A stretch of 64,000 nucleotides of DNA, taken from Manduca sexta. Its lineage: Eukaryota > Arthropoda > Insecta > Lepidoptera > Sphingidae. The notes beneath the pieces are model-generated. The model was given only the letters and a program-made list of their open reading frames with translations, was not told the origin of the DNA and searched no databases. Positions 41,701-56,700 of this stretch are shown here, one piece after another (the first letter of the stretch is position 1; every line of letters begins with the position of its first letter). The stretch spans positions 5,940,913-6,004,912 of the forward strand of contig NC_051131.1 in assembly GCF_014839805.1 (NCBI RefSeq). The letters run 5' to 3'. A program made the translations under genes and the position numbers.

Positions 41701-44700
41701 TAATTATATATTATATGACATCATATCAAAATATTCTACAATAATTTAAAAAAAAGTATTTATAACACAACTGCATACAGTCGTAGAAAAAAAACTATAT
41801 AAAAATGCATTTTTTGAAAATCTATTATTAGTAATTACTAAATACAATTTTCCTGCGATTCGAAACCACTAAAAGAAAACCGTTTTCAAACTGAACAATA
41901 TTAAGTCACACCTTAGGTTGGATAATATTTAGTAAAGTAACAGGATAGTAATTCAACTCGATTTGCTAACATTCCTAAACAAATCCAGTTGAATCTAGTG
42001 TTTCAGACATATTCTTAACCAACTTTTTTTAAAACGATTAAATTAGCAGTGGCTCTGTGGCCTGCCGCCCTAGGGAGCGCTCGCCCGCCCCACCGCCCGG
42101 CCGCTCGCTTGACTCGCTCGGTTTGCGCATTCATGTATACAGATCTAACACAACCTAACCCAATGATAGTTTTGTTGATGCTGACAGTGATAATGATTTC
42201 ACATTATGATATTACTAAAAAAAAAATATTGTGGCTTCTATACAATATAATAAATAAGTATATATAAAAATGAATCCCTATTGCCCTTGGTCACGCCATC
42301 AAGCGTGAACGGCTGGACCGATTTGACTATTTTTTTTTTGTTGTGTTATTGTCAGGAGGAGGTTCTTATAAAAGAAAAAATTCAAAAAATTGCGCGGAGA
42401 ATTAGAAATTTTAAGAAAAGAAACACAATTTTACACGTCATAATTCTGTGCTGTTTAAATCGGGACTCGAATATTTATGGCCTGTATCTGTATTACTACA
42501 AAACAAACTACTACTACAAGCTTTGTATACAATAGTAATTGAGTCTAAGTTAGAGCAGCAGAGGAGGTTCTTAAAGATGTTATATTTGGATAATATTCAT
42601 ACGGCTGATTTCATTATAATATTATGTTTTGATACTTCTGATCTTGCGATACAAAACCACATACATAAAGTGAACTTCATAAATCAAAGTTATTAAATAA
42701 ATATAACTATTAATATCTAAGGCTCTGTGCGAATATAATTGAAACCGCAAGTCGTTAAAACGCAAAGGTTGATTAGTTGTTAATATACAGTGAAACATGA
42801 ATAGGGATCAAACACACGAAGTGTTTGTGTTATAATTCACACCGCGTACTTCGTAATATTACATTTGGTTAAAACTTATTTAACACTACCTTTCTTATGT
42901 CGGAATAATAAGTCAGTATGATTTGTTCCGGGATAAAAACTAGCCAATATATTAATCCACGACTTTGGTTTGTCCCTGTGCCATAAACATTTAAACATAT
43001 CATTAAAATCTTACACGTCAATAAGAAAATTAAGATGAACTCTATTAAAGAATCGTCTTATACGTAGCAGTTGTTAAAATACATTAAAATTTTACGATAT
43101 TAGATAGACATCATATAGACATATGTCTAGGATAGTGTATAAATTACTCCCCTTTCTCACAATATTACATTTGTGTAGTGAATTAGGTGCATAAACAAAA
43201 ACTTTCATTCGCTTTATGACTCTTAAAATTAATGCATGGCTTCATATCATAGGAAGTTAAACAAACCATATTTCGTAAGAAATATTGATTTATTATGTAC
43301 TGAAACCATTTAATACTAATATATTTCCAGTTCTTCAAAAAAAAAAAAAAAATAAGACAACCGCTTAGTAATAGCTATTTACGCCTATAAGTCAGTCGAA
43401 GTTCCATGCAGGAGTTTCCGAGGCGTTAGTCAAGATTTTAGGATTCCATAGAAAAATTAGAAAACTTAGTATTATTAATTAATATATCGTACTAGTTACA
43501 CCGTTCACAAAGATATTATTAGTATGCATTAAAACTATATTGTTTTATGTTTTTAAAGTTCTGTCCTGTTTCTTCTATAAGAAAAACGGAAACAAAAAAT
43601 CTTTACTTAATCATCGAGAGAGGCTTCCTTAAAATCATTTAAAGAGGTATGAATATTAATTTTTTTCGTGAAATGGGTTCTTAAAAATAATTTCCCGATT
43701 TTAAAATTGGCCACTACAAGTGATAATTTTTATCTACCTTTTCGCCGGTTATATCATTCTAGATTGCTGTGAAACATAATACGAGAGGCATCATTTATTA
43801 CATTGAAATAATTTACTATAACAGACTCCGAAGCTATGCAATTATTAGGTATCAAAGAATTGGACAAAAAAATGTTTTACGATAGTTCGTACTACGTAGT
43901 TTGTACAAACAGCTACGGACCCTGCACGAAAGATGCCTGACATACTAGTGACCTGTTTTATAGTTTTATATGATCATTACGATATTTTGTCAATGAATTA
44001 CTCAGCACTATTTATTTATAGAATCATAAAAAACCATAATATTGTAGTTGACACTTAAAAACAGTGTTGTTTTAATGAAAGTATTTTTAAGGGTACGGGA
44101 TTGATAATATTATTGTTGTGATAAGCCATCATAATTGTATCCCACTACTAATTTAAAGTGGCAAAGGTTTTGTAGAGCAAGCTATCTAACATTTATAAAT
44201 AAACAAACCTTATTAACCTCTACAGAATGTATTTACAACAAAAAAATCATGATGGTTAGGTTAGGTACCTATCGTATGATATACGTGTCATGTGGTTTTG
44301 TAGTTTTTATTGTACCAATGATAAATGTTTGTAATTGTTTTGTGTACAATTAGATATAATAATCGTACGGAATTTTGGGTAGGGATATCACCTAATCATT
44401 GTATTTTGCAATTTGCAGTAAAAATGTTGGCTCTATGTTACCAAATTCAAACCGGAATAAAACCGTGCTTGCAACCTGCGACCTGGCAGAAGAAATTATA
44501 CTGGTCAGTTACCTAGATACAGAGATTCTAGCATATAAAATAATACTGAAATCTATAATGTTAGAAAAATATTAAGTTCAGAAATGGAACAATACTGCAA
44601 ATTACTGCATATTACTACAATTCCCGAATGCATTTTGAAGTTAGCAGTAGGTGTAACTTGTTCGCCTGTTACGAGTATATTATTTGTACCAAGATGACGT

Positions 44701-47700
44701 AGAAGGCCACTAAGGTATTTTGATCCGGTGTACGTTTAGAACTGTTTGCAATTTTTATGAGAACTAGGGTCACTAATTGTAGAGCAGACGTTAGAAACGC
44801 GCTGTTATAAGGGAATAATTTGTTTTTGTAATCGACCATTGAATAGGTCCTACATTATTGTGTTGTCTCTCCCGTTAATTATAAAGGATTAAATGAAGAA
44901 TTTTGACCATGCCTACACTAATTAAATGATATTATACTTAAACTGTTGTGCGATAAAGGGGTTAATAGAGAAACTAAGTACGCGCTTCGCCCTATCACAC
45001 TGATCATGTTCCTACACTTGATTTTATTTATTATATTTGCGTATATTCATATTTTATTTTTAAATAATTAATTGCAGTTTCACGTTTAACCGAGATTTGT
45101 CAACATAATTATAAATTTACATTATTATTGTAGCATTATACAATACGTAATTAGTACTTAATTATGTAGGTTATAAACAAATGGTAGTATTTAGTCTCGT
45201 TTCCTCATAGCCCAGTGTTAAAATGTGCAATTATTGAAATTAGAAAAACGTTAAAATAGGAGTCGGTGTAATATGTATGTACTGATCAGAATTGTCATAA
45301 ATACGACTGCCGGAGAAGCACAGACCGCTGCACGGAATGGACGTATACACAGGTAAAGTTGTTTATGTATGTTATTATGGTAGTCAAGTGGTGCACGCAG
45401 CGTCTCAACACGATCGCCGCGCGGCGAGTGGTGGCGGCCGGCGCGCGACGTCCGGCGAGCGCAGACGGCTCGCGACCGTCGTTGCAGACACACACAGAGC
45501 ACAGAGTTCACTGAGAGACACCCACCCTTGCAACGAGAGTTGCGGCGACCGCGTTCGTTCGGTCGATCGCTCATCGCGAACGACTCTTTGAAATGCATCT
45601 TCCACAGTCGCTCCGCACTCCATCCACATTCACGTGTATCATCGGCACGCTACGATACAATCCGCTCACTGTCACTGACACGTCACGGTTCTGACGAATT
45701 TCCAAACCGCACCGCGGAGCGCGCCGCCCGCCGCCTGTCACCCACCGTGATACGCGCTACGAACGTGCCGCATTTTCAATTTCAACAAATCGTCGAGAGG
45801 CACCGACCGTTCTGTAGGCTCGGACTAATGCGACAGTCGGTCTCGGGTGCGGACTGGCGCGCGATGCGAACGGCCGTCGCCGCCGCCTCCGCCGCGGGAC
45901 CGGACCTCGCGTCTCGGGGGCGAGGATGCGGGAATCGGCTTCGGCGCAATACCCGTCACGAAAATAATAGGAACAGCGAGTGCACCTCAGAGGCGCGACG
46001 CGACGCGGTCGGTGCGAGCGAGACGCGGATAAACACCAGACTGTTTACTTACGGTGTTCGAGCGCGGGGCGGTGTGGCGGGGCAAGGGGGCAATCGCCTG
46101 CAATCCGCACGCTGCAATTACTGCTTTGTATTCAACAATTTTATCCTGAGACATCTAAATAAAATAGAAACGTCCATCTACCTGGCCCCCTCAAGGACCC
46201 AATATGGTCACGGATATAAAACTATAAAAATTTACTAGCACAAAGCAACCACAAAATTACGATCCGTCATGTAAAAATTTACCTCTCAGTGCTCATACTT
46301 GCAGGAAATGAAATTTATTATCATCGCACATTTTTATAACATTACAAAGATGACGCATAGTTCTATAACCATTTTTCAGTTCTCAACGATTGTTTTATAA
46401 TACCTATCCAATATAAATGAATTAACGCTTGAGTATCATTTTAAAGCTAATTCCTACGAGTGCAATTATTTCACATGTTAATAATGTATTTATTTAATAT
46501 CGTGCATTATTATAAACATTGCTAAAAGATACTTTCTAAGCAATATTTTGTATTTTTTGCGTTATCGGTAACTCTATCCATTACGTAAGTGGTGCCAACA
46601 GTTTCTACGTTTCAATGAACTTTGAATACGTAGGTAGGTGTGCAACTATAACAGTCAAGACATCATTACGTCAGTAGAATATCATCACTGGGTCTTAAAT
46701 TAAGTATAAACATTTTATTATTTAGTTAACGTCCCTACGTAGCTTTATTTGATGATGTGCATTGCAGAGAGCAGATTATTACATATTAGTAATTTATTAT
46801 TATTGCAATTCATAAATTTTTGTATACCAGAATTTGTATTCGGACTTGGTTAAAACGATAAATTTATTTAAGTGTATCGATATAAAATATCCGAGCAACA
46901 GTGTCAAGCACGTAAATTCACGTATATTATCATGATTTAAAGGATTAATGTAATGTTGGGTACAAGTTCACCAGCTTCGAGATTGGAACATTAAGTTGGC
47001 TGACGATCAATCGACGACTTGTGCTATGCATTGAGCGGTGGTGACTGCATTCCGACGCCCCTGCCCGTATCCCCCCGCCCCTCTGCCTGCGAACCCTCAC
47101 CCCCCGTCCTTCCGTTCGTCACGTGACGCGACGATTAGCCGCCGAGTGCGCCACTGAGACCGAAATAGAGCGCCCATACACACATCTCTCGTCATATTTG
47201 AGTCGCGACTAACTCTCACACGCCCCTCGTGCTGCCTACCGCTCGCCGAGTACGTGCATTAGCACCGGTGCTTGAGTTACACCGGTAATGAATGTAATAC
47301 CACCACATAGCACCACTCGTGTTCACAATCGACTTTCAAACTATTCAACCAAAACCTGATTAAAGTGGCCATACACGCTCACAGCACAATATAAATTGTA
47401 CATACATATAGAAGCGGTTCATGTAATTTTGGTTTACCTAAATAAAGTTCACGATTCGGTTTGTCTTTGTCGTTGAAACTAGAATCCCAAATTCCCAATA
47501 CGCTTAGAAGAAAAAGAAATCATTATATTAACAACCGCTCTGCAATACGTTTTACACTATAATTCCAGTAAAACACAATAGTAATTCGAGACTACCACAC
47601 AAAAAAGTGATGTTTAACCGAAACTGAAAGTGTACTCAATACCGGCGTTGAAAGATGTTCAACAATGATATTAATTATAAATAAATAATTATTTTTCACA

Positions 47701-50700
47701 GCAAATTTCTGTGACATAGTAAAAGCTACTGCTATATAATTATACCTTTTACTACTGACTGTCAATTAAAGAAGTATGAATTTTAACCTCTGCAGCATAT
47801 TTTCACACACAGGACTGATAAAATAGAATACCTGGGCATTGGTTAACGGCCACTGACGCTGTTGGGTATTATTAATGCCAAGGTCAGCCAAGCCGCTGCT
47901 CATCATGAGATAAAAATCAAACTCTCTTCTAATAGCAACCTTCTCCTGTGATAACCAAAGAAATGGTAGAGCCACGCTGTATATTATTTGCCAATAGCAG
48001 AATAGACTGGAAACAACGGAGTAGTTTTCATAGAAATCCAGCGTGAAGTGATTTGCTGTTTCGTTTTGTACAGTAATTGAGACTTCCGGAAGCCGCAACA
48101 GCATGCATCCCACGTTAATCCCTATTTCTTTTATGCCGGCATCGCATCCTCTGGTATTGTAGCTTTTTATGAGCGACGGATATCACTTAACATTAGGTGA
48201 CACACTTTCTCATTTGTTGACTATGCTCTAAAAAACCGACTCCAAAAACCACTACAACCCAATAAATTAAGCATCAACTCCAAAAAACATTGAATGCGTA
48301 TATAGACATAAAAACCCGAATTAGGCAAAGATATAAGTAGAATGACTAATATTTTTTTGGATTATAGTGGCTCTTGGTGTCGGGTTTTTTGTTAAAAAGT
48401 TTTTATTATTTGTTAATTATAAAATAAATGTTATTGAACCCAATACAAAAAGATTAATTCTTATCCTATTTTATTTCAATTCCCTGCTGCAACTTCAGAG
48501 TTCAAGGTCAAACATGATTATTTCTAATATTATGCTGGTATTATGAATCCTATTTGATTTTGAGGAGTTCCCCTGAAGAAACACAAAGCATAATATAACA
48601 AAAAAATATGACGAATAAATATACCTTCCTATTTTGGAAACGGCTTAAAACGAAACTAAAGAATTATTTAAACGGTCATATAATATATTTTTTAAATCAA
48701 AATTCCCAAAATATGCATAATACTGCACTTAATATTTTATTCAACGACTATAATATGATTACAAAAATTGTAAAAAGGCGTCGCGTCATGGTAAAGCTTT
48801 GCTGAAGAAATGATGGCGGCATGGCATGTTCGATCGAAGCACTGAATGAATAATTGTGACGACTTACATTTATGTATACATTTATACACAAGTTTTACGA
48901 GTATATTTTGCGTAGCGTTTCAACGTGCATGTTCGCAGGATTAAATATTATAGTATCACTACCAGGAGTATTCATCTACGTCGTACTATTTGTTTACAAA
49001 GTAGATATTTTGATTCCACTACCGCTTTAAAGCATTATAACTTACAATAAATAGGTATTATAGTAATATTTGAGTTTAAAAAAAATGCTTTATTTATTAC
49101 AGAAATTCACAGGACATTCCTTTGTTCTTTCTAGTCAATTCGTGTTAGTTATGTATTTGTCTATAAGAAAAATTTTATAGTGGTTATTTTATGCTGTCCT
49201 CACAACAGACCTAAAATAAATAATGTATGTTTCGTAATGCGCAAATAGTCATTTCATCATCATCATCTCAGCCACAGGAAGTCCACTGCTGAACATAGGC
49301 CTCCCCCAAGGATCTCCACGTCGAAAATAGTCAAATAGTCATTTGACGCTAAGATAAACAGGCAACACTAATTTCGATGTTTGTTTTTATCTCTACCATT
49401 AGTGTATCTTCTGCATTCTATACAAACTATAAACACAGGACGTGTCATTTCGTGAATGATACTAAAATATAATATTATTTTATTAATAATCTAATAATAT
49501 TATAGACGCGTCATTTGTTATCATACGTTGACGTCGCCGGAAACACTCGTAGTATACATGAAAAATGACTTGATAAGTTAAAGTACCTCATTGGTCTAGG
49601 TTTTAAAAGTTTGGTTTTATTTTTATCAACAAGTATATTTGTATCTTATGCAGCATATTCGCATAGTCATCTCTAAGTGGATGGAAATACATTTTTCATT
49701 TCATTACGAATATCGTGCTGCTGCACTAAATAAGAGAACATTTATTTATTTATTTAAATGTGTTAGAAGCGGCACATTTAACAGCACGAAAAGATAGGAT
49801 CAATACCGGTTGCAAAGTGTACACGTGATCGTGACCACTATAATACATATAAATCCCTCCCACTGCGGGTACCCCCTTTACGCCCCTCTTGCCTTCCGCC
49901 CTTGTCGGGGAGTTTTTCTAACCTTCGCATTTGATTGAAACATCGCCATCATACTTGATAAACATATAGCTTAGTTTACATACAAACGAATTTGATCTTT
50001 GTAACTTCAAAAATGCTTTACAGTCGATTGTCTTTAACAGACGATATCTATGCCTAATCTATGTTGTCTATACCCATTTATTAAATGATTTTGTTGAAAG
50101 CCGAAAAGTGCTATAAAGGCAAATAATTTTTATACAGTCATGCCATTGCCTATTTTACATCTTTAAATTATTATAATGACTGTAAATATCCCGGTATTAC
50201 ATAATAAGCGATATTAATAAAACATGAGATCGCGTGCTAATATTTATCTTAACGTCCCTTATCAAGTGAACGAACAAACAGGTTATAGTTTGTATAGAGA
50301 TTACTGCACTCGAACGCAATGTGTTCTGACACAGAACGGATTTTTAACAGGAAAGATTAAAATCAAATACGTTTTTAATATACAATCGTTTTTGTTCACT
50401 TATTATAGAAGAAATTAAAAGTAGAGGCTATGGTTAATAAGAAAAATAATGCAAATCTTTTCAAAATCTTAAGACGAAGATAAAATTACAGTAAAAAGCT
50501 CACAAGAGTCGGCATCACAGAGTACATTCAACGGCGAGGGTAATCTACACATTGACAAACACAGCGTGAAACCAGTTCCCGTGGGCGAAAGGTGACGCAC
50601 CATATAACTATTGCTACCAACACCCTCGGACACCTCACGTATTGTCCGCTTCTCAGTTCTTAGTGATATTAAGGATTAACTTAATACAGAATTTAATATC

Positions 50701-53700
50701 CTCATTAACGTGTTAATATGGATATATTTTAAGACGCCGTTTATTATACCTTACAAAAATTTGCAAATAACAAAAATTGGTGGGTGTAAGCAAGATAGCG
50801 CCTTTTGGTGCCTGACAACAAAGGGCTAAGCTGAGATGTGACGCGTCCGGTCGATATTGCCCGCGGAAAATACCGCAATCTACGCCCCTACTTGCTCCAC
50901 GCCTTACCGGAAACAAGTTTACATAACAATCTTTCAAATATTTTGTGTACACCGAAACTTATAAATATACTTACATGAAATAATAATGGAAATAAACAAA
51001 GTTTTATTAATTATTTAAAACTTTTTATATTTAAAAGTACTATGATTTTACATACTTCTGGTTTTGTATAGGTTAAACATAAATAAACCCTTCACTCGTC
51101 GCAAATATTCTATCTGTGCGATACTAAAAACGGCTTGGGCCAAATAAAAAAAATAACCAAATATAGGTACCTGTAATGTGGATATCAGTTGCATTATAAA
51201 TTATTATACGCTTTATTATATTTATAATTCTTTTCACAACGCCTCAAATGTAACTTATCCAACAATATACACGTAAATATAGTACAATCGTCAACATACC
51301 TGAACCGAATGGCGACCCTTTTTCGACCCTAGGGAATAGGAACTGCCTTAATACTTATTCTGAAGTTAAAGTCCTATATCTGAGAAAATATTGACGTCCT
51401 ATTCTGCATTCATTCTAGGGAATTGATAACAGTTGTTTAAGTAATACATTATATTAAACCTAAATCAAACCAAAATAAATATATGTAAGTATATTACATA
51501 GTACATGTAAAAGTCGTAACCCAAGAAAACTAAACACCATATTACATGTCAGAACCAAAGCGCGTGTGTCCAAAATAATAAATCTTCTATTTCCCGCTGT
51601 CCTTATCCCATTAAAATGTGGAATCAGCGCAACAAAGAATTTTCAGCGTATTGCACAAAGAATTTGACTTAGTTTGACGACTAGCCAGGCGCCCAGAGTC
51701 AAGGTTGTAGATCCCGTCCCGGGAAAATTGTGTTTGAAAAACTTACGCGGAAAAAATAACTTGATTCGGCCTGAAAACGCACTAAAAAACCGCCTTCCTA
51801 ATTGAAACCCAAAAACGTTATTTTGTGCATACTCCTTAATTTTAATTACTTACATAGTTCTGTGAGAATTTCCCTTGGTCCAAAAGGTAGAGTCATCAAA
51901 ACGTCCAGACAGACGTAAGGGTAAGCTTAGTAATTGAGTCAAGGTAACACCTTTGGGGTCGGACTATGGGACCTTAAAATGTAAACTGCAATTATTCCCA
52001 ACTTAATAAATCCCAAAGGAGTTTCTATAAAAAGAGACGAACTCGACATGATTTACAACTGGTAAGATATGTAGATTGTAGGTAGGCGCTCTACTAATGT
52101 TGTTACTGCGGTAAGTGCTAATAGGTGCAAATTTTTCAATCATTTAATAGGCCAAGAACAGTTTGATGCTATTTTCCCCTCGATGGAATCTATCTAGGTC
52201 AATATCGCTACCCCGAAAACCGTACATATATAGCACATATCGTAATAATAACATTATCCTAGCGATTGACTTAGGCGTTGGGATTGTATATCATTCAATT
52301 ACATTTTTTTCGTTTTCTATTAGCGTTAACGATTGTAGAAGTCATTATGTCAAAGGCCCCTGGGCCATTTTCCAGAAAGTAATTTTCAAATTAAATACAA
52401 ACCTCTATTGGAAAGTTCTTTGTCTGAATTTGTATTAAATAATAATTTATCAATACTTAATAAAACATAATATGTATTGAAGTACATAAAAACTAAAAAA
52501 AGTTATTTATTGTGGTTACGAAAGCTGCATCATAATGCAACGAGTTTAGAATAAGGTACTTATTGAACATACAGACTTAACTCTATGCAGCACATTACGC
52601 TGATGTTTAAAGTAATCACTATGACAGTTTACAATAACTTATGATACAGAACGCGGCCATTATAATGCGCGTACAACTTTCTATTACCGTGGCTCGTAGT
52701 TTCTTTAGAATCCAGACCACTTTTTTACTTTGCAAAATGAAAAAGCGGCGTTATTCAGTCAACAGAATTGGTGGCGGCATCGATGCGCCGCGCAGTATTT
52801 GCAACGGATGCAGCGAAATGAACAGTTCATTGACCCCAACCCGGCCGGGTTTCACTCGTACACCAGCGCCCAGTTCAGTGGCCCTATTATGAGCTACCAT
52901 CGTACTTTCGTCGTAATTTTCTAGCAGATGCAAAAATAAATAATATCCAAACTCACCACTCTTCACGGCATAACAATAAAGGTGCGAGAATAAAAACAGA
53001 TATAAAAATATTAAAGTAATAAAAATTATCTCAACAAGTATGTTATAACTTATATTTTGTCTTTTTTAGTATTTAACTGCAGTCGCAAAATTATTAGAAA
53101 AACAATATTATTGATGCTTCTGAAGTGATTAAAAGACAGAAAGAAAACTATTTGTGAGTAACACCACGACGTATCATTATCCGAATGCAAAATATAAAAA
53201 TGTTAATGTTATGCATTCGTCCTAAATACTTAGGCCTAATAGTTAGTCACTGGTTAGCTACTTAGTCTGTGCAGCGAGCGTCACATTCACATATCACAAT
53301 GCATATTAATTGTAAAAATACACGAGCATACGTGGCAAAGACGCAATGCTAGGGATATTTTAAACAATCATGTCGTGACTGGAAGCTTTTTGTTAAGTTT
53401 TACGACAGTTTAACACCTATCCTTGCGCGGGAGTAAGGTTGTCATAATCACGAAATTAATGTGATAGCGTATTAAATATATGCTGATTTTGATATTATTG
53501 TAAATGAATTTTAAAAATGTCGACCTTCAATTACGTGACAATTCAATATGTATTGTTCTATAATAATAAGACTAATAAGAGAGCGTAGTTTACCGGTTGG
53601 TTTAGGAGCTACGTAGTCACAAGTTATCAAGGCCACTATAATGCGCATGTGCGGTTACTTGGGTGCTAAAGATTTTTCATGTGCTTTATATACGTGATCA

Positions 53701-56700
53701 TTCATCACTCACATCATTTATTGCCCAGAATCCACAATAATTCACACCAGACTTTATTACGGCGTCAAAACATTATTATTAGTACAATGTTATGAATGTC
53801 TTGTAATGACGATAAAAATGTTGTAAATGAATAAATAGTATTTCAACAATAAAACCGCCAACCGCTAAACGAATGCAATACTTATCAACAATTACCACAA
53901 ATTGTAATGGATGTCACATCATCAGCGTGGTTATCTAAAGCATATAAAGGAGGGGTGTCGACATCGGCATCGATCCACGTCTTATGTACGCCTTTTACAT
54001 ACTTCCTCACGTCTATGTGGGGATTCAACCGCGATGCGTTAACCGATGCAAGGCATATGCATCTCTCGCCGCACCTCGCCCCGCGCGGACTCGCCGAGTG
54101 GCGACAGATCTCACTGGCAAGTGCTAGCCACATCGCTTCATGCACACGTACCAGTATTAAATACATCGAATGAAACGCTTATATGGCTCTAACCTTGAAA
54201 TGATGACCTTTTTTATATGTGAAGAGAAACGTACCCATTCGTTCGGCATGTATCGAGCCGAAGCGTTACAAACAGCTAATGAAGTGTTATTAATACATAT
54301 ACGTTGTTGGGTAAATACTGTACATTGTGTCTACTGCTAACTTATCGATTAAACTTATTGTTGGTACGTTTCGCTACGTAGTTACTAGTTAACTAAACGA
54401 AATTGGCAATATAGTATTGGTTTCAATTATTTAAAAGCCGTTTCCGATTAGTTAAACCATTTACATGACATTTACGAAATTCTTTAAAAGTCGATAATAA
54501 TATTATGCTTTTATTGCCAGTTGTTAAACCTCTGGGGAACTTCTTTTTATCTCCCTTGATAGCCAGATGTCTATTATTTAGTCTGTCCTTCATGTTAACA
54601 TAAACTTCACATTTAATATTCACCAGTATTTATAACGATTAAACATTAATAATGTTTAATCGTACAACACAATATACTTTTTTTACTTTTTAAGAGTTAT
54701 GACTTACAATGTTTTGTTTCGGAAAGTATTAAATTGTTATTATTAATTTTCATTGTAACCATAATTCATGTACTCACTGCTCGTCAAGGCCTATCCAACC
54801 ACTTCAAATTCCGTAGGTTTCATAAATTTACAAACTAGTCACCTAAACCAATTATAATGACTCAATCAAACTTCTCTTGATTTAAAGTTCATAACTAAGT
54901 GTTACCAACCACAGGGAACACTCACATGCGGAAAAATATTAGCTTTTAAAATGACGTAGTTCAGACGGCCCTGAGAGTCCACAAAAGTAATTCGCTATAT
55001 GGTTTTTATAGTAAGTAAGTAATGAAGTCTTATATTATCCCCTGCAATACTTTATAAAAACAAAATCTTAATGCTCACAAACATCGTCAATGATATGTCA
55101 CATAAATAAAATAAAATATCTGTAACTAAAAAGCAATCACTAAAAACGACTTTCAATTATCTTTTTATTTCTTCTCTGTGTGTGCGGGTTACTGTCTAAA
55201 CCTGGTGACCCTATTTTGACTGGACTGCTTTAATTGGGAAGTAAAGGATCTCAAGGATTAACGTAGGTGACAATCCTCGCAGAAACCAAATAAGACTCTA
55301 TTACAATTAGTAAAACACTGCATCATTTTCATTAGTCCGATCTGGGAATCAAACTTCACCCGAGTAAACTAAAGAGGGGTGTGTCGAAAGCCGATACATA
55401 CTTAGGTATTTTCATAATTAGTGTCTGATATAAACAATTAAAATATTTAGAATTATAATCTTTTATATTTTTCAGAGTAAGGACATTTTATCAACGTATA
55501 TATATGAATGACATGCGTTTATGAATGACAAGATAGTTTAAAAAATTCGCACTTAAAGCTTTCCGCAGCGAAATAGTTAATAAACATAGTCCCTGGACCA
55601 TGATATTATTATAGTTACATAAGTTGGTATAATAAAAATACCCATAAATAGTTAGTATAGTCTAAGAGCTGAGAGACATTTTTGGAAAGGTGTTTGAGGC
55701 GATGTAAAACATTGCCGCTTTCCGTCCTTCCCGCATCAGCCCCCACTGTCTTTGTACACTAATGATATAGTCTTTTTTTATCCAATCAAGGGACTTCTGG
55801 CTAGGAATGTTGGATTTTTTTTAAAACCAGTGATGCAGATTTATAATAATCCCATGATGCACATTTAAAAATAATCAATGTTACTAGCAATCCGTGAATC
55901 CGTTGCTTTTGCAGTCACTACAACATTCGATAGTGTCGCTAATAACAATTAAATTCTGGGAAGTAATGACATACAACAAACTAAAGGAAAAGGCTCATTT
56001 ATTTAAAAAAAAATGCGAACGCGGAACAAAGTTTAGCGACACAATTAATTTCAGTTTCTGGCAGTTGCATTTTTCAACTCTTTTAATACTTAATTAGAAG
56101 ATTTATCTATTAGTTTGCAATGAGAGCGTCTCGTATATCTTCCAGAAATTTGTAAAAAAGTAGTTTTGCTATTACTTATTGTAAAGTGAGACTGCTAGGT
56201 GCCCAATAAGCCTCTTCCGTCGACTCCCCTTCCCTCAAAGGTTAGAAACGCTCCCACGATTCTTCTAGCGTTATATCGTGAACAGGAACTTTGACCGATG
56301 TCACTGTTTAACCCTTACGATCAGGCGATCAATTGCTTTGTGCCCATAACAATAAAGGAATATTTCTACATTTTTTTATAAAGCCTGTAAACTTTATTCA
56401 AATTAAACTATTTTACGGATTTTATCGTGGTTATAATATTTTACTTTTCTCCCGACGTTTCGAAGACTTTGCAGCCTTCATGGTCACGGCGGGGACTGAG
56501 GTGTTGTTCATCCGCAAAGTCAGAATTACAATATGTACCTACATTTTACAAATACACAACTTTTTTAAAATTTTTAGCTGTTGGTGGTCCGATCTACGCA
56601 GAATGAGCTCACAGTGTCTTAAAGTCAGGCAGCCGGTCTTTTGGGTTCCGATTTCATTAATTGTAGAACTGGATCCCAGGCTTGTGCAAGCTTCCAACCA

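Noticed and set aside
45528..46238. Longest open frame in the window (236 codons, plus strand)
   Set aside because: It lies in a CpG-rich island, is dominated by Arg/Ala/Ser, has long frames on the opposite strand too, and shows no domain or splice context.
53885..54173. Overlapping 88-93 codon frames
   Set aside because: Opposite-strand overlap, no domain, no splice context; kept only as a compositional patch.
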